In this document: positions 18,808 to 28,602 of the stretch, piece after piece
Numbering within the stretch: the stretch's first letter is position 1
Layout: every line of letters starts with the position of its first letter
Source: Larkinella humicola
Lineage (GTDB): Bacteria > Bacteroidota > Bacteroidia > Cytophagales > Spirosomataceae
Direction: 5' to 3'
Assembly (NCBI RefSeq): GCF_008727875.1
Contig: NZ_VTWS01000001.1
Coordinates: 682,001 to 746,000 of the forward strand
Length of the DNA stretch: 64,000 nucleotides
Position numbers and translations under genes: made by a program
Notes under the pieces: model-generated
Databases searched by the model: none
Told to the model about the DNA's origin: nothing
What the model saw: only the letters and a program-made list of their open reading frames with translations

Positions 18808-20739
18808 TTATTTTACTTCTTCAAAGGGCACATCCGAAACGTTATCCTGGCCGGTTGGCTGACCAGTCTGCCCGTTGGGTTGACCGCCGTCACCCGCGAA
18901 ACCGTCGGCCGGGTTGGGGCCTTGCGCACCGCCCGTGGCGTTGTACAGTTCCTGCGAAGCGGCTGCCCAGGCAGCATTCAGTTTTTCCACACCGCTTTCG
19001 ATCGCAGCTGCGTCGCGGCTGCTGTGGGCCGAACGCAATTCGCTCAAGGCACCTTCGATGGCGGTTTTGTTACCTTCCGACAATTTATCGCCATACTCTT
19101 TCAACTGCTTCTCGGTTTGGAAAATCAGTGAATCGGCCTGGTTGATTTTCTCAATCGTCTCCCGTTCTGCTTTATCGGAAGCCTCGTTGGCCTTCGCTTC
19201 TTCGCGCATCCGGTTGATTTCTTCATCGCTCAAACCGCTCGAGGCTTCAATCCGGATTTTCTGCTCTTTGCCGGTTCCTTTGTCGCGGGCGGTCACGTGC
19301 AGAATCCCATTGGCGTCGATGTCGAACGTCACTTCAATCTGCGGAATCCCACGCGGGGCCGGTGGAATACCGTCGAGGTGGAATCGTCCGAGTGAGCGGT
19401 TCTGGCTCGCCAGGGGACGTTCTCCCTGCAAAATGTGGATTTCAACGCTCGGCTGATTGTCGGAAGCCGTCGAGAATGTTTCTGATTTTTTGGTCGGAAT
19501 GGTTGTATTGGCGTCGATCAGGCGGGTCAAAACACCACCCATCGTTTCAATCCCCAGCGACAGCGGAATCACGTCCAACAGAAGGACATCTTTCACTTCA
19601 CCGGTCAGAACACCACCCTGAATGGCGGCACCAACGGCCACAGCTTCATCGGGGTTAACGCTCTTCGACGGTTTCCGTCCAAACAGTTTTTCTACTTCGT
19701 CCTGCACTTTCGGAATCCGGGTTGAACCACCGACCAGGATGACCTCGTCGATCTGGCTGGCCGCATACCCGGAGTTTTTCAACGCCCGGCGGCAGGGTTC
19801 CAGACTCCGCTGAATCAGCGAATCGGCCAGTTGCTCGAATTTCGCACGGCTCAAAGTCCGCACCAGGTGTTTCGGAATACCATTTACCGGCATAATGTAC
19901 GGCAGGTTGATTTCCGTCGAGCTGGAGCTGGACAGTTCCACCTTCGCTTTTTCAGCCGCTTCTTTCAGCCGTTGCAACGCCATTGGATCTTGCCGCAGGT
20001 CGATGTTTTCGTCGTTTTTGAATTCCTGCGCCAACCAGTCGATAATCACCTGATCAAAGTCATCACCACCCAGGTGTGTATCACCGTCGGTCGATTTTAC
20101 TTCGAACACGCCATCGCCCAGTTCCAGGATGGAAATATCGAACGTTCCACCACCGAGGTCAAACACGGCAATTTTCATGTCGTGATGCTTCTTGTCGAGG
20201 CCATAAGCCAGGGCAGCCGCTGTCGGTTCGTTAATGATCCGCTTGACATCCAGACCGGCAATTTGACCAGCCTCTTTGGTCGCCTGACGTTCGGCATCGT
20301 TGAAGTAGGCCGGTACGGTAATAACGGCTTCCGTAACGGTTTGACCCAGATAATCTTCGGCGGTCTGCTTCATTTTTTGCAGAATCAGGGCCGAAATTTC
20401 CTGTGGCGTATATTGACGATCGCCAATCCGGACGCGGGGTGTGTCGTTAGGCCCCCGTTCGACCGTGTAAGCGATGGTTTTAATTTCGTTCTGAACTTCA
20501 TTGAAACGTTTCCCCATGAACCGTTTGATCGATGAAATCGTGTTCTTGGGGTTTGTGATGGCCTGGCGTTTGGCCGGATCACCGACCTTGCGTTCGCCGT
20601 TGCCATTGTCCATAAAGGCCACCACCGATGGAGTGGTCCGACGGCCTTCGCTGTTGGCAATGACCACCGGCTCGTTGCCTTCCATGACAGACACGCACGA
20701 GTTGGTTGTTCCTAAGTCAATTCCTATAATCTTTCCCAT
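18808..20739 (-). CDS. dnaK: Chaperone DnaK (Hsp70)
   Basis: This 643-residue protein is a full-length DnaK. It has the ATPase signature [14 protein letters not shown] at the N-terminus, [12 protein letters not shown] near residue 195, [13 protein letters not shown] near 340, a substrate-binding beta domain ([15 protein letters not shown]) and a Gly/Gln/Asn-rich lid tail ending in VPFEEVK. It folds proteins together with DnaJ and GrpE in the cytoplasm; neither partner gene is nearby. A terminator follows. Confidence 0.98.
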   Translation of the reverse strand: MGKIIGIDLGTTNSCVSVMEGNEPVVIANSEGRRTTPSVVAFMDNGNGERKVGDPAKRQAITNPKNTISSIKRFMGKRFNEVQNEIKTIAYTVERGPNDTPRVRIGDRQYTPQEISALILQKMKQTAEDYLGQTVTEAVITVPAYFNDAERQATKEAGQIAGLDVKRIINEPTAAALAYGLDKKHHDMKIAVFDLGGGTFDISILELGDGVFEVKSTDGDTHLGGDDFDQVIIDWLAQEFKNDENIDLRQDPMALQRLKEAAEKAKVELSSSSSTEINLPYIMPVNGIPKHLVRTLSRAKFEQLADSLIQRSLEPCRRALKNSGYAASQIDEVILVGGSTRIPKVQDEVEKLFGRKPSKSVNPDEAVAVGAAIQGGVLTGEVKDVLLLDVIPLSLGIETMGGVLTRLIDANTTIPTKKSETFSTASDNQPSVEIHILQGERPLASQNRSLGRFHLDGIPPAPRGIPQIEVTFDIDANGILHVTARDKGTGKEQKIRIEASSGLSDEEINRMREEAKANEASDKAERETIEKINQADSLIFQTEKQLKEYGDKLSEGNKTAIEGALSELRSAHSSRDAAAIESGVEKLNAAWAAASQELYNATGGAQGPNPADGFAGDGGQPNGQTGQPTGQDNVSDVPFEEVK

Positions 20740-21029
20740 GATACTTTTACGAATGTCTTGCTTTTAGTCGTTTGACAAACTACAATTGCCTAATGAACAA
20801 GACCTATGCCAGCCCACGCAATTGCCCCAAAACGTGACAGATTGACAGCTAAAGCTGACTGAATGGCTTTACTGGTTAAAATTTTTTCGGCGTTTTCTGA
20901 CAAGATTGTAAACTGCTGAGTCCGTCGGCATCTTTCCTGGCATGACCATCCGGAGACGCACCCCAACCCGCAGAAAACGGCTTTTCGACACCCGGATTTT
21001 AGTGCTTTCAGGGGTTGGAGGCATTTCCG

Positions 21030-21608
21030 TTATTTCCCGAACAACCCACCGAGCAAACCGCCCAGTCCGCCACTGTTCGACTGATTTTGCTGGGCGTTGT
21101 TTCCGCCACCCATAAAACCGCCCGCAACGCGCATCAAATCGTTCATGTCCAGTTTGCCATCGGCCATAGCCGAGCTGGCCGCTCCCATCCAGTCGACGCC
21201 CTGATTACCAGTTGCCGCTCCCAGAATCTGATTACCGTCGACACTTGAATCGTTCGGATCCCTGGATTTGTTCATTAGCTTGCTCAACACCATCGGCACT
21301 ACCACCGTTGCAATTGACATGGCCATCTGGGGCGAAATTCCCAGTTTTTGCATCAGGTTTTGTTGCACATTCTGCTGCACACCCTGAGTCACCGGGCTTT
21401 CCTGCACATTGGCTCCATTGCCCTGGCCGGTCACCATGCTCAATAAGTCGCCCAGATTACCACCCTGGGCCTGTTGTTGCAACCCCCCGAGAATCCCGCT
21501 CGAGATAGCCTGCATAGCGTCTTCATTCTGGTGGTTCGGTATGGCAGGGTTGTTAATGACTGCATCGCCCGACTGCTGGCGAATCAAGTTCATAAGGGTT
21601 TCCATCAT
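21030..21608 (-). CDS. DUF937 (YidB-like) protein
   Basis: This 192-residue protein has the DUF937 pattern: an N-terminal METLMNLIRQQSG, Gln-rich helices, LGISPQMAMSIATVVVPMVLSKLM in the middle, and a Gly-rich tail (GGLGGLLGGLFGK). The family function is not established. The tail is low-complexity. It stands alone upstream of dnaK, and the start could also be the second ATG at 21605. Confidence 0.75.
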   Translation of the reverse strand: MMETLMNLIRQQSGDAVINNPAIPNHQNEDAMQAISSGILGGLQQQAQGGNLGDLLSMVTGQGNGANVQESPVTQGVQQNVQQNLMQKLGISPQMAMSIATVVVPMVLSKLMNKSRDPNDSSVDGNQILGAATGNQGVDWMGAASSAMADGKLDMNDLMRVAGGFMGGGNNAQQNQSNSGGLGGLLGGLFGK

Positions 21609-21739
21609 GATCGTACGTGTTTTGAGTGGTTAAAAAATACTATGAAGTTCCGGACTGACCGAGTTATACTGTTTCTTTGTAATAACTTCCCGGTACGGAA
21701 TCAGTTTAATTGAGACGCAATTAATTATGGATTGTAACA

Positions 21740-22150
21740 ATGCCGCCCCAAGAATCTACCCCCGAATTTTCCCTGCCTGATTTCCTGACCGACCTGTTTT
21801 ATCCCAGCGAGTCGGACGAACCCGTTGAATACGTGGACTATACGATTGATTTCGAGCCGCCGTTGACCGTTAGCCAGGTGAAGGATTTGTTACTGATAAC
21901 GCCAGAAATTTACGTTGAAGAAATCCCGGAAGACGGTTTTTGGAAACCGGTTGTCACCGATCAGGATTGGTATGATGAGGATGAAAAAAAGCGAACGGCC
22001 CGGTTTATCGAACTGCAAAAAACCGTTCAGGCTACCTTGAGCGATCGTCAGGTGTTTCGGGTTGGTGAAACGGAAGTGGGGTTGTATTTGCTGGGCCGAA
22101 AAGCGGACGGCTGCTGGGTGGGACTGAAAACGCTGGTCGTAGAAACCTAA
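21740..22150 (+). CDS. Small acidic hypothetical protein
   Basis: The protein has 136 residues, strongly acidic at the N-terminal half (SESDEPVEYVDYTIDFEPP) and with many aromatic residues. There is no signal peptide or membrane segment. A central EDGFWKPVVTDQDWYDEDEK and a C-terminal LYLLGRKADGCWVGLKTLV suggest a small beta-rich fold resembling nuclease-inhibitor-type or immunity-like proteins, but this is only an impression. It converges with the ribosomal operon. Confidence 0.6.
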   Translation: MPPQESTPEFSLPDFLTDLFYPSESDEPVEYVDYTIDFEPPLTVSQVKDLLLITPEIYVEEIPEDGFWKPVVTDQDWYDEDEKKRTARFIELQKTVQATLSDRQVFRVGETEVGLYLLGRKADGCWVGLKTLVVET

Positions 22151-22182
22151 AAAAAAGCAGGCAGCCGGTGAGGGCTGCCTGC
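22151..22182 (-). terminator. Intrinsic terminator of the thrS-infC-rpmI-rplT operon
   Basis: A perfect 10-bp GC-rich stem (GCAGGCAGCC with GGCTGCCTGC) with a 6-nt loop is followed on the minus strand by TTTTTTTT. It lies just after the rplT stop and also abuts the end of the convergent gene. Confidence 0.92.
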
Positions 22183-22189
22183 GGACTAG

Positions 22190-22534
22190 TTATTTCACAG
22201 TTTCAACAACGGCTTTGAAAGCCTCGGGGTGGTTCATGGCCAGATCAGCCAATACCTTTCTGTTTAATTCAATACCGGCTGAGTGAATTTTTCCCATCAG
22301 GGCCGAGTAGGAAACACCGTGCAGACGCGCACCGGCGTTGATCCGCTGAATCCAGAGGGCGCGGAAATCGCGTTTCTTCTGGCGACGGTCGCGAAATGCA
22401 TAAACGAGGCCTTTTTCAACCGCGTTTTTCGCTACCGTCCAAACATTTTTACGACGACCAAAGTATCCTTTGGCCAATTTCATTACTTTCTTGCGACGCG
22501 CCCTGGAGGCTACGTGGTTCACTGAACGTGGCAT
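22190..22534 (-). CDS. rplT: 50S ribosomal protein L20
   Basis: I start at the ATG at 22534, since [16 protein letters not shown] is the standard L20 N-terminus; an in-frame upstream extension is not family-like. The 114-residue protein has the usual Arg/Lys-rich N-terminal tail, the [10 protein letters not shown] segment and the [14 protein letters not shown] domain. It binds 23S rRNA early in 50S assembly and in some bacteria represses its own operon. It is the last gene of the operon. Confidence 0.97.
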   Translation of the reverse strand: MPRSVNHVASRARRKKVMKLAKGYFGRRKNVWTVAKNAVEKGLVYAFRDRRQKKRDFRALWIQRINAGARLHGVSYSALMGKIHSAGIELNRKVLADLAMNHPEAFKAVVETVK

Positions 22535-22575
22535 TTTTGATTTTGTTTGTTTTTGACAACAGGCGACAAAAATCA

Positions 22576-22662
22576 ATTAAAAATTAAGAATGAAAAGTTA
22601 AAAATAGGCCTGAACACCGCAGTATTCGAAAACCGGTTTTCACTTTTAATTTTTAACTTTTA
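22576..22662. repeat. Inverted repeat between rpmI and rplT, inside the operon
   Basis: The left arm (22576-22598, ATTAAAAATTAAGAATGAAAAG) pairs with the right arm (about 22639-22662) over about 22 nt with few mismatches. AGTTAAA/TTAACTTT words repeat in both. In the centre lies a perfect 14-nt palindrome GAAAACCGGTTTTC (22628-22641). The repeat sits in the gap between two co-transcribed ribosomal genes. Confidence 0.75.
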
Positions 22663-22740
22663 ACCTTTAACTGCACTTGAAAGGCCTGAGATCGGGTTGA
22701 ACATGAAACCGCGCGGAGAATCCGCGAAAGGGGGCGTTGC

Positions 22741-22938
22741 TTACGCCAGGTTGAGCATAACCTTGATCCGACGCTCATCGCCTTTGAAAACCAGCGCATC
22801 GTGAACCAGGTTCCGCTTGCGTTTGGTCGACTTTTTCGTCAGGATATGGCTGTGGAAGGCATGCTTCCGTTTGATTTTGCCGGTACCAGTCAGCTTGAAA
22901 CGCTTCTTGGCGCCCGAATTGGTTTTTACTTTTGGCAT
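22741..22938 (-). CDS. rpmI: 50S ribosomal protein L35
   Basis: I start at the ATG at 22938, giving the canonical [17 protein letters not shown] start. The 65-residue protein contains [18 protein letters not shown] and ends near KVMLNLA, as in other L35 proteins. It is part of the 50S subunit. It lies between infC and rplT, but each gap holds a long inverted repeat instead of a short spacer. Confidence 0.97.
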   Translation of the reverse strand: MPKVKTNSGAKKRFKLTGTGKIKRKHAFHSHILTKKSTKRKRNLVHDALVFKGDERRIKVMLNLA

Positions 22939-22995
22939 TGCTTTAAACAGAAATGTTGCTGATTGTGAAACAGGCCGCAAAGATAGGCAAAAAAA

Positions 22996-23106
22996 GTGTA
23001 AGGTTTAGTAAGCGTTTGAGGTTTAAAGTATAAGGTTTAACGTTACCGGGATAGTGGCAACGTTAAACTTCACACGCTAAACCTCAAATCGTACTAAACC
23101 TTAAAC
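22996..23106. repeat. Inverted repeat between infC and rpmI, inside the operon
   Basis: The left arm (22996-23047) and right arm (about 23057-23106) match over about 50 nt with roughly 80 percent identity around a 9-nt centre. The words AGGTTTAGTA, GTTTGAGGTTTA and GTTTAACGTT appear in both orientations. It starts 4 bases after the infC stop and has no T-run, so a stable hairpin would form in the mRNA between infC and rpmI. Confidence 0.85.
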
Positions 23107-23110
23107 GGAT

Positions 23111-23671
23111 TTATTTCTTCACCTGAACCACTTTGGGTGCCAGGAACATACTCATCCGCTTGCCTTCCAGTTTGGGCTCAGCCTCAACGCGGCCGATGTC
23201 TTCCAATCCTTTGGCAAACCGCTGGAGCAGTTCAACACCGCGTTCTTTGAAGACGATGGAACGCCCCACAAACTGGACGTATGCCTTCACCTTCGAACCT
23301 TCTTTCAGGAAGTTAATGGCGTGTTTCAATTTAAATTCAAAATCGTGGTCGTCGGTATTCGGACCGAACCGGATTTCTTTGATAACGACTTTCTGAGCCT
23401 TCGCCTTGATTTCCTTTTGCTTCTTCTTCTGTTCGTATTTGAACTTCGAGTAGTCGACAATCCGGCAGACGGGCGGCACGGCGTTGGGAGAAATTTCGAC
23501 CAGGTCGAGGGCCTGCGACTTGGCCAGGTCAAGGGCCTGCTGAATATCGTAAACGCCCTGTTCGACGTTTTCACCAACTACCCGAACCGAACGGGCTAGA
23601 ATACGGCCGTTGATCCGGTAAGGTTCTTCGACCACACGCGGTGGGCGCATGGGTCTGCGCTGTAATGCCAT
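23111..23671 (-). CDS. infC: Translation initiation factor IF-3
   Basis: The 186-residue protein has both IF-3 domains: the N-terminal part with [16 protein letters not shown] and [25 protein letters not shown], and the C-terminal part with [19 protein letters not shown] and [19 protein letters not shown]. Unlike the AUU start in enteric bacteria, this gene starts with ATG, so the same self-control by start-codon choice is not visible. It follows thrS in the classical operon with a 207-base gap. Confidence 0.97.
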   Translation of the reverse strand: MALQRRPMRPPRVVEEPYRINGRILARSVRVVGENVEQGVYDIQQALDLAKSQALDLVEISPNAVPPVCRIVDYSKFKYEQKKKQKEIKAKAQKVVIKEIRFGPNTDDHDFEFKLKHAINFLKEGSKVKAYVQFVGRSIVFKERGVELLQRFAKGLEDIGRVEAEPKLEGKRMSMFLAPKVVQVKK

Positions 23672-23878
23672 AGATAATATTTAGAGTTGAAAATGGGTCC
23701 GCTGTTGCGGGTGATTACGTGCCTATAACGTAATGTGTATTATAAAGTTTCCCGTAAAATACGCATTTTGAGCATTCGGAGCAAGAAAATGAGGTTAATG
23801 AACAATTAACCGGGCGTAATGCATAGTGGAAAACCACCCGGTCTGTTCATGAACCCCGTTCCTTGTTCATATATTTCA

Positions 23879-25828
23879 TCAAACGGCCTTCGCTACGGGC
23901 TTGATTTCATTCTGGAAAAACGCCACAAATTCATCAATGGTCATCGATCCAATGTCGCCTTCGCCTTTCTTGCGAACGGAAACACGCCCTTCGGCCTGCT
24001 CCTTTTCGCCCAGAATCAGCATGAATGGCACCTTGTTCAATTCCGAATCCCGGATCTTGCGACCGATCTTCTCATCGCGGTGATCGACGTACCCCCGAAT
24101 GTCGCTTTCCTGCAAAGTTAGGAAAACTTCGTTGGAATAGTCCTCATATTTCTCCGAAATCGGCAAAACCGCAATTTGGTCGGGCGACAGCCAGAGCGGG
24201 AAGTTGCCTCCCGAGTTCTCGATCAGGATCGCAATAAACCGTTCCATCGAACCAAACGGCGCACGGTGAATCATCACCGGCCGGTATTTCTGGTTGTCGG
24301 AACCGGTGTATTCCAGTTCAAACCGTTCGGGCAGGTTGTAGTCGACCTGGATGGTTCCCAATTGCCATTTGCGGCCCAGGGCATCCCGGACCATGAAATC
24401 CAGCTTGGGGCCGTAAAAAGCCGCTTCGCCCAGTTCAGTCACGGTTCTCAGGCCCCGTTCGGCCGACGCTTCGATGATGGCTGCTTCGGCTTTTTCCCAC
24501 AGCTCATCCGAACCAATGTATTTCTGCTTGTTTTCGGGATCGCGCAATGAGATCTGGGCGCTGTAATCGTCGAAACCCAGCGATTTGAAAACATACAGCA
24601 CCAGGTCGATGACTTTGATAAACTCCTCTTTCACCTGATCCGGGCGGCAGAAAATGTGTGCATCGTCCTGCGTAAAACCGCGAACCCGGGTCAAGCCGTG
24701 CAGTTCACCGCTTTGTTCATACCGATAAACCGTGCCAAACTCCGCCAGCCGCAGGGGCAAATCCCGGTAGGAACGGGGTTTGGTTTTGTAAATTTCGCAG
24801 TGGTGCGGGCAGTTCATGGGTTTCAGCAGAAACTCCTCGCCCGCTTCCGGCGTCAGAATGGGCTTGAACGAGTCTTCACCGTATTTCTCCCAGTGGCCCG
24901 AGGTCACATACAATTGCTTCGAACCGATGTGGGGCGTAACGACCTGCTGATAACCGGCCCGAACCTGCGCTTTCCGCAGAAAATTCTCCAGCCGTTCGCG
25001 CAGCATCGTTCCTTTTGGCAACCACAGCGGCAAACCGGCGCCGACTTTTTCCGAAAAAGCAAACAGTTCCAGTTCCTTGCCCAGTTTCCGGTGGTCGCGT
25101 TTTTTGGCTTCCTCCAGCAGGTGCAGGTAATCGTCCAGTTCTTTCTGTTTCGGGAACGTGACGGCATAGACGCGGGTCAGCATCTTGTTCTTCTCGTCGC
25201 CCCGCCAATAGGCCCCAGCCACATTCATCAGTTTCACGGCTTTGATAAAACCGGTATGCGGAATGTGCGGTCCCCGACAGAGGTCGGTGAAGTTGCCCTG
25301 GGTGTAGAACGAAATCGTTCCGTCTTCGAGCCGTTCCAGCAGGTCGAGTTTGTAGGGATCACTTTTCTTTTCAAAATAGGCGACGGCTTCGGCTTTGCTG
25401 ATCGGCTGACGGATAAATTCCTGTTTCTGCCGCGCCAATTCGAGCATTTTGTCTTCCACCTTTTTAAAATCCTCCTGCGAGAAATGCTGCCCGTTCAGAT
25501 CGACGTCGTAATAGAAGCCTTTCTCAATCGGCGGTCCGATCCCGAACTGAATGCCCGGATACAGTTCTTCCAGGGCTTCGGCCAGCAAGTGGGCGGATGA
25601 ATGCCAGAATGTCGCTTTTCCTTCGGTATCGTTCCACGTCAAAAGGGTAACCGCTGCATCCGTTGTGATGGGGCGCGTGGCATCCTGCACGGTGCCATTC
25701 ACTTTGGCAGCCAACACATTGCGCGCCAGCCCTTCGCTGATGCTCAGGGCAATTTCCAGACTGGTTACTCCGTTGGGATACTCCCGGACACTGCCGTCGG
25801 GCAGTGTAATGCGAATTTGGTCACTCAT
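23879..25828 (-). CDS. thrS: Threonine-tRNA ligase
   Basis: The 649-residue protein has the N-terminal TGS domain ([15 protein letters not shown]), the editing domain with [16 protein letters not shown] near residue 75, the class II catalytic core with [11 protein letters not shown] (a Zn-binding Cys and His) and the [17 protein letters not shown] motif 2, and a C-terminal anticodon-binding domain. It is the first gene of the thrS-infC-rpmI-rplT operon. Confidence 0.98.
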   Translation of the reverse strand: MSDQIRITLPDGSVREYPNGVTSLEIALSISEGLARNVLAAKVNGTVQDATRPITTDAAVTLLTWNDTEGKATFWHSSAHLLAEALEELYPGIQFGIGPPIEKGFYYDVDLNGQHFSQEDFKKVEDKMLELARQKQEFIRQPISKAEAVAYFEKKSDPYKLDLLERLEDGTISFYTQGNFTDLCRGPHIPHTGFIKAVKLMNVAGAYWRGDEKNKMLTRVYAVTFPKQKELDDYLHLLEEAKKRDHRKLGKELELFAFSEKVGAGLPLWLPKGTMLRERLENFLRKAQVRAGYQQVVTPHIGSKQLYVTSGHWEKYGEDSFKPILTPEAGEEFLLKPMNCPHHCEIYKTKPRSYRDLPLRLAEFGTVYRYEQSGELHGLTRVRGFTQDDAHIFCRPDQVKEEFIKVIDLVLYVFKSLGFDDYSAQISLRDPENKQKYIGSDELWEKAEAAIIEASAERGLRTVTELGEAAFYGPKLDFMVRDALGRKWQLGTIQVDYNLPERFELEYTGSDNQKYRPVMIHRAPFGSMERFIAILIENSGGNFPLWLSPDQIAVLPISEKYEDYSNEVFLTLQESDIRGYVDHRDEKIGRKIRDSELNKVPFMLILGEKEQAEGRVSVRKKGEGDIGSMTIDEFVAFFQNEIKPVAKAV

Positions 25829-25871
25829 TTTTATAAAGTTTATCAGTGGTACTCAATCGGCAATTCTTTTG

Positions 25872-25964
25872 AATGCTAAATGTAAAATGAGAAATGGTGA
25901 ATGTAAAATTGAATACACTCTAACTACTTTTACATTCACCATTTCTCATTTTACATTTAGCATT
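25872..25964. repeat. Perfect 37-bp inverted repeat between a TPR gene and thrS
   Basis: The arms 25872-25908 and 25928-25964 match perfectly over 37 nt around a 19-nt centre. The arm contains AAATGTAAAATGAG and GGTGAATGTAAAA words. It lies 10 bases after the TPR stop (minus strand) and about 45 bases upstream of thrS. It is AT-rich and without a T-run. Confidence 0.92.
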
Positions 25965-25974
25965 TTTCTTCATC

Positions 25975-27147
25975 TCAATTTCTGGTTGAATCGCGGCTAA
26001 ATCGGGATCGGGGCTGAATCATCATGACGCGAACGCGCGTGGTGTCGAGCACCTGACCGGGACGGGTTAGCGGAGCGGGGCGTTCTTCGTACGGAAGATC
26101 GGTGGCATCGCCATACATTTTTTTCTTCTGCACCCGCCAGTAGCCATAATAGGCCTGCTGATCGGCGGCATTCTCCTGCATCGCTAACGCATATTGTTTA
26201 CCGGCTTGTTCCCACTCCCGGAATTGTTCGTAGCACATGGCGATGTAATAATGGATGCGGGGAAATTGCGGGGCCTGTTTCACCACCTGATCGAAATGCT
26301 GCAGGGCCTGCGCCATGTTCCGCAGCTTCATCATTACCAGACCCGACTGAAAATGCGCCTGCACCATGGTGGGGTCGAGTCGCAAGGCTTTCTGGTAAAA
26401 AAAGTAGGCACTGTCGGACGCAGCCGTTTGCTGGTAAATGTGGCCGAGGGCATACAGCAAACCGGGGTCGTTCGGGAAGTAACTGGCACCCCGTTTGTTG
26501 TAAGCAATGGCCGACGCATAATCACCCCGAACAGAATGGATGATCGACAACTGCACATACGGTTCCAGAAACCGGGGTTTCAGCGTCAGGGCCCGTTTAT
26601 AAAACGTAACCGCCCGGGTGGTGTCTCCCGATTTGGCCGCTACCAGACCGTTCAGGTAAAACGCTTCGCCTTCGTAGGGCGCCATTTGCAGGGCTTTCAC
26701 GAGGTAAAACCGGGCGCGGTCCAACTGTTTTTCGTGCTGGAGCAAATCCCCGATGGCAATGTATAATTCCGGGGTGTTGACGCCCAGCCCTTCGGCCCGT
26801 AAGGCACTTTCCAGCCCATCGTCATACAACTGCTTTTTCCGCAATACCTGCGCCTTCACAAAGTGATACCGCCCTTCGTTGTTTTCCCGTTCGAGGGCTT
26901 CGTTGATGTCGGCCAGGGCTTCATCGGTTTTTCCGAGATCCATGTACAGAGCCGCCCGTTTGGCGTAGGCCGACGCCGGGCCGCTTTGGTTGATCGCCCG
27001 CGTCAGGGCTTCCAGAGCGGCCTGATTCCGGATGTCAGCCGAATTTTCCGGCACAGCCGGAATCCGGGTCTGCCGGCGGTCATCGTCGGAACAGGCCATC
27101 AGAAAACAAACAGTAATCAGACACCAGAGGCTACAAAATTTGCCCAT
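25975..27147 (-). CDS. TPR-repeat lipoprotein
   Basis: The 390-residue protein has a lipoprotein signal (LITVCFLMACSDDD) and then about eight tandem TPR units, each with the W/Y-x-x-L/G-x-x-Y-A pattern (for example AYAKRAALYMDLGKTDEALADINEAL). The last 50 residues are Arg/Pro-rich and likely unfolded. It would act as a protein scaffold on the periplasmic side. The perfect palindrome after its stop may set its 3' end. Confidence 0.8.
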   Translation of the reverse strand: MGKFCSLWCLITVCFLMACSDDDRRQTRIPAVPENSADIRNQAALEALTRAINQSGPASAYAKRAALYMDLGKTDEALADINEALERENNEGRYHFVKAQVLRKKQLYDDGLESALRAEGLGVNTPELYIAIGDLLQHEKQLDRARFYLVKALQMAPYEGEAFYLNGLVAAKSGDTTRAVTFYKRALTLKPRFLEPYVQLSIIHSVRGDYASAIAYNKRGASYFPNDPGLLYALGHIYQQTAASDSAYFFYQKALRLDPTMVQAHFQSGLVMMKLRNMAQALQHFDQVVKQAPQFPRIHYYIAMCYEQFREWEQAGKQYALAMQENAADQQAYYGYWRVQKKKMYGDATDLPYEERPAPLTRPGQVLDTTRVRVMMIQPRSRFSRDSTRN

Positions 27148-27234
27148 TCTAATTCCCGGAAATCAAGGCGGACTGCCGCTTCCGAAATACCGGATGGCCA
27201 GACAGCCCAGTTCGTTTCCAACTGCAAATATAGG

Positions 27235-28134
27235 TCATTCGATGGAAGAAAACCGATAAAATACGCCCAGGGGAAGGCGTTTGGAAAAACCATCGCGGAG
27301 ATATAATTCGCCAAATTCGGAGTTGGCACGCTCGCCAAAATGGGCTTTCATGAGGTTTTCCAGAATCAGCGCGGAAAAACCGAGGGAGTAGAGGTTGATG
27401 ATCAAAAAATACTGCTCCTTGTCCAGTAATTCGGCGCAAACCTGCAACAACTCATTGAGGTGTTCTTCCAGCAGCCACTTCTCCCCTTCCGGTCCGCGAC
27501 CGTAGGCCGGAGGGTCCAGAATCAAGCCGTGGTAGGTGTTGCCCCGACGAACTTCCCGTTTCACAAACTTCAGCGCATCTTCCACCACCCAGCGGATGTT
27601 GTCGAGCCCGCTGGCTTCCATGTTTTCCCGCGACCAGGTAATGACCTGCCGAACGGCATCGACGTGGGTCACCTCCGCACCAGCCTGCCGGGCCGACAGC
27701 GATGCCGCACCGGTATAAGCAAACAGGTTCAAAATACGCGGTTTTTCGACGGGTAGTGCCGATACGTTCCGGTGAATAAATGGCCAGTTGACGGCCTGCT
27801 CCGGGAAAATTCCGACGTGTTTGAAGGACGAAAGCGAGAGTTTGAACGTCAGATCCAGACCTTGTTGCTGATACGGAATGAACCATTTCTCGTCCATTTT
27901 GGCGTTTAGCACCCACTCCCCTTTTTCCTGCGATCCCTTGTCTTTTTTGAAAACTGCATGAGCCCGGTTTTGCCATTCAGCATCCGTCAATGACTTGGGC
28001 CAGATGGCCTGCGGTTCCGGGCGACTGAGGACAACGGAGCCAAAGCGTTCGAGTTTTTCAAAACCGCCCGTGTCGATTAATTCATAGGAAGACCAGCTTT
28101 CGGGGGTCAGCAGCGTCAAATGGTTGTTACTCAT
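27235..28134 (-). CDS. Class I SAM-dependent rRNA methyltransferase of the RlmI/RlmL type
   Basis: I start at the ATG at 28134, which overlaps the EVE stop in an ATGA, a typical translational-coupling junction. The roughly 300-residue protein has RILNLFAYTGAASLSARQAGA (SAM motif I) and LILDPPAYGRGPEG (the DPPxxG active-site motif of the C5-methylcytosine/N2-methylguanine group). It probably methylates 23S rRNA; the target base cannot be read. It is shorter than RlmI because the N-terminal PUA domain is missing, and the gene just upstream encodes an EVE domain, a relative of PUA. Confidence 0.82.
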   Translation of the reverse strand: MSNNHLTLLTPESWSSYELIDTGGFEKLERFGSVVLSRPEPQAIWPKSLTDAEWQNRAHAVFKKDKGSQEKGEWVLNAKMDEKWFIPYQQQGLDLTFKLSLSSFKHVGIFPEQAVNWPFIHRNVSALPVEKPRILNLFAYTGAASLSARQAGAEVTHVDAVRQVITWSRENMEASGLDNIRWVVEDALKFVKREVRRGNTYHGLILDPPAYGRGPEGEKWLLEEHLNELLQVCAELLDKEQYFLIINLYSLGFSALILENLMKAHFGERANSEFGELYLRDGFSKRLPLGVFYRFSSIE

Positions 28135-28538
28135 GAGCCCAGGGCTAAAATACACTCAAATTCGTTGACGCTCACGGGAACGACGGACAGCCGGGACTGC
28201 CGGACCAGCAACAGATTCTGCAACAGCGGTTCCGCTTTGATCTGCTGTAGTGAAACCGGTCTCGAAAGCCGGGTGACGGGCTCAAGTTCCACCACCACCC
28301 ACCGTGGATCTTCCGGAATGGTCGGATCAGGATAGGCTTCGTGGCTCACTTTGGCCAATCCGACCACTTCTTTGCCCTCCACACTGTGGTAAAACAGGAC
28401 CGGATCGCCCAGGCGCATCGAAGCAAGGTTGTTCCGGGCCTGGTAGTTGCGCACGCCATCCCACACGGCCTTTCCCTGCCTGACGAAATCGTCCCACGAA
28501 TACGCGTCCGGTTCGGACTTAACGAGCCAGTAGTTCAA
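28131..28538 (-). CDS. EVE-domain protein
   Basis: The 135-residue protein is a single EVE domain: MNYWLVKSEPDAYSWDD, WDGVRNYQARNNL, GDPVLFYHSVEGKEVVGLA and PDPTIPEDPRWVVVE are the family marks. EVE domains are related to PUA domains and bind modified nucleobases in RNA or DNA. The stop overlaps the start of the methyltransferase gene by 4 bases, so the pair may act on the same nucleic acid. This inference rests on the gene overlap only. Confidence 0.9.
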   Translation of the reverse strand: MNYWLVKSEPDAYSWDDFVRQGKAVWDGVRNYQARNNLASMRLGDPVLFYHSVEGKEVVGLAKVSHEAYPDPTIPEDPRWVVVELEPVTRLSRPVSLQQIKAEPLLQNLLLVRQSRLSVVPVSVNEFECILALGS

Positions 28539-28550
28539 AGCGTTGGTGTA

Positions 28551-28581
28551 TTAAATGGTTTTGGTTTGATGGTTAAAAAGG
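28551..28581. repeat. Single-arm copy of the TGGTTAA repeat
   Basis: TTAAATGGTTTTG, then GTTTG, then ATGGTTAAAAAGG closely matches the left-arm stretch TTAAATGGTTTTGATGG at 2792-2808, with an extra GTTTG. There is no opposite arm nearby. It lies in the short gap before the EVE gene. Confidence 0.7.
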
Positions 28582-28602
28582 CTGGAACGGGTCGCCGACG
28601 GT

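Noticed and set aside
20740-21029. A heat-shock promoter or CIRCE-like element upstream of dnaK
   Set aside because: No TTAGCACTC-type inverted repeat was seen, and the nearest TAGTTTG is one base short of the Bacteroidota -7 consensus.
24656-25600. A long plus-strand open frame over thrS
   Set aside because: It lies antisense to thrS, whose motifs are complete, and the translation resembles no known protein.
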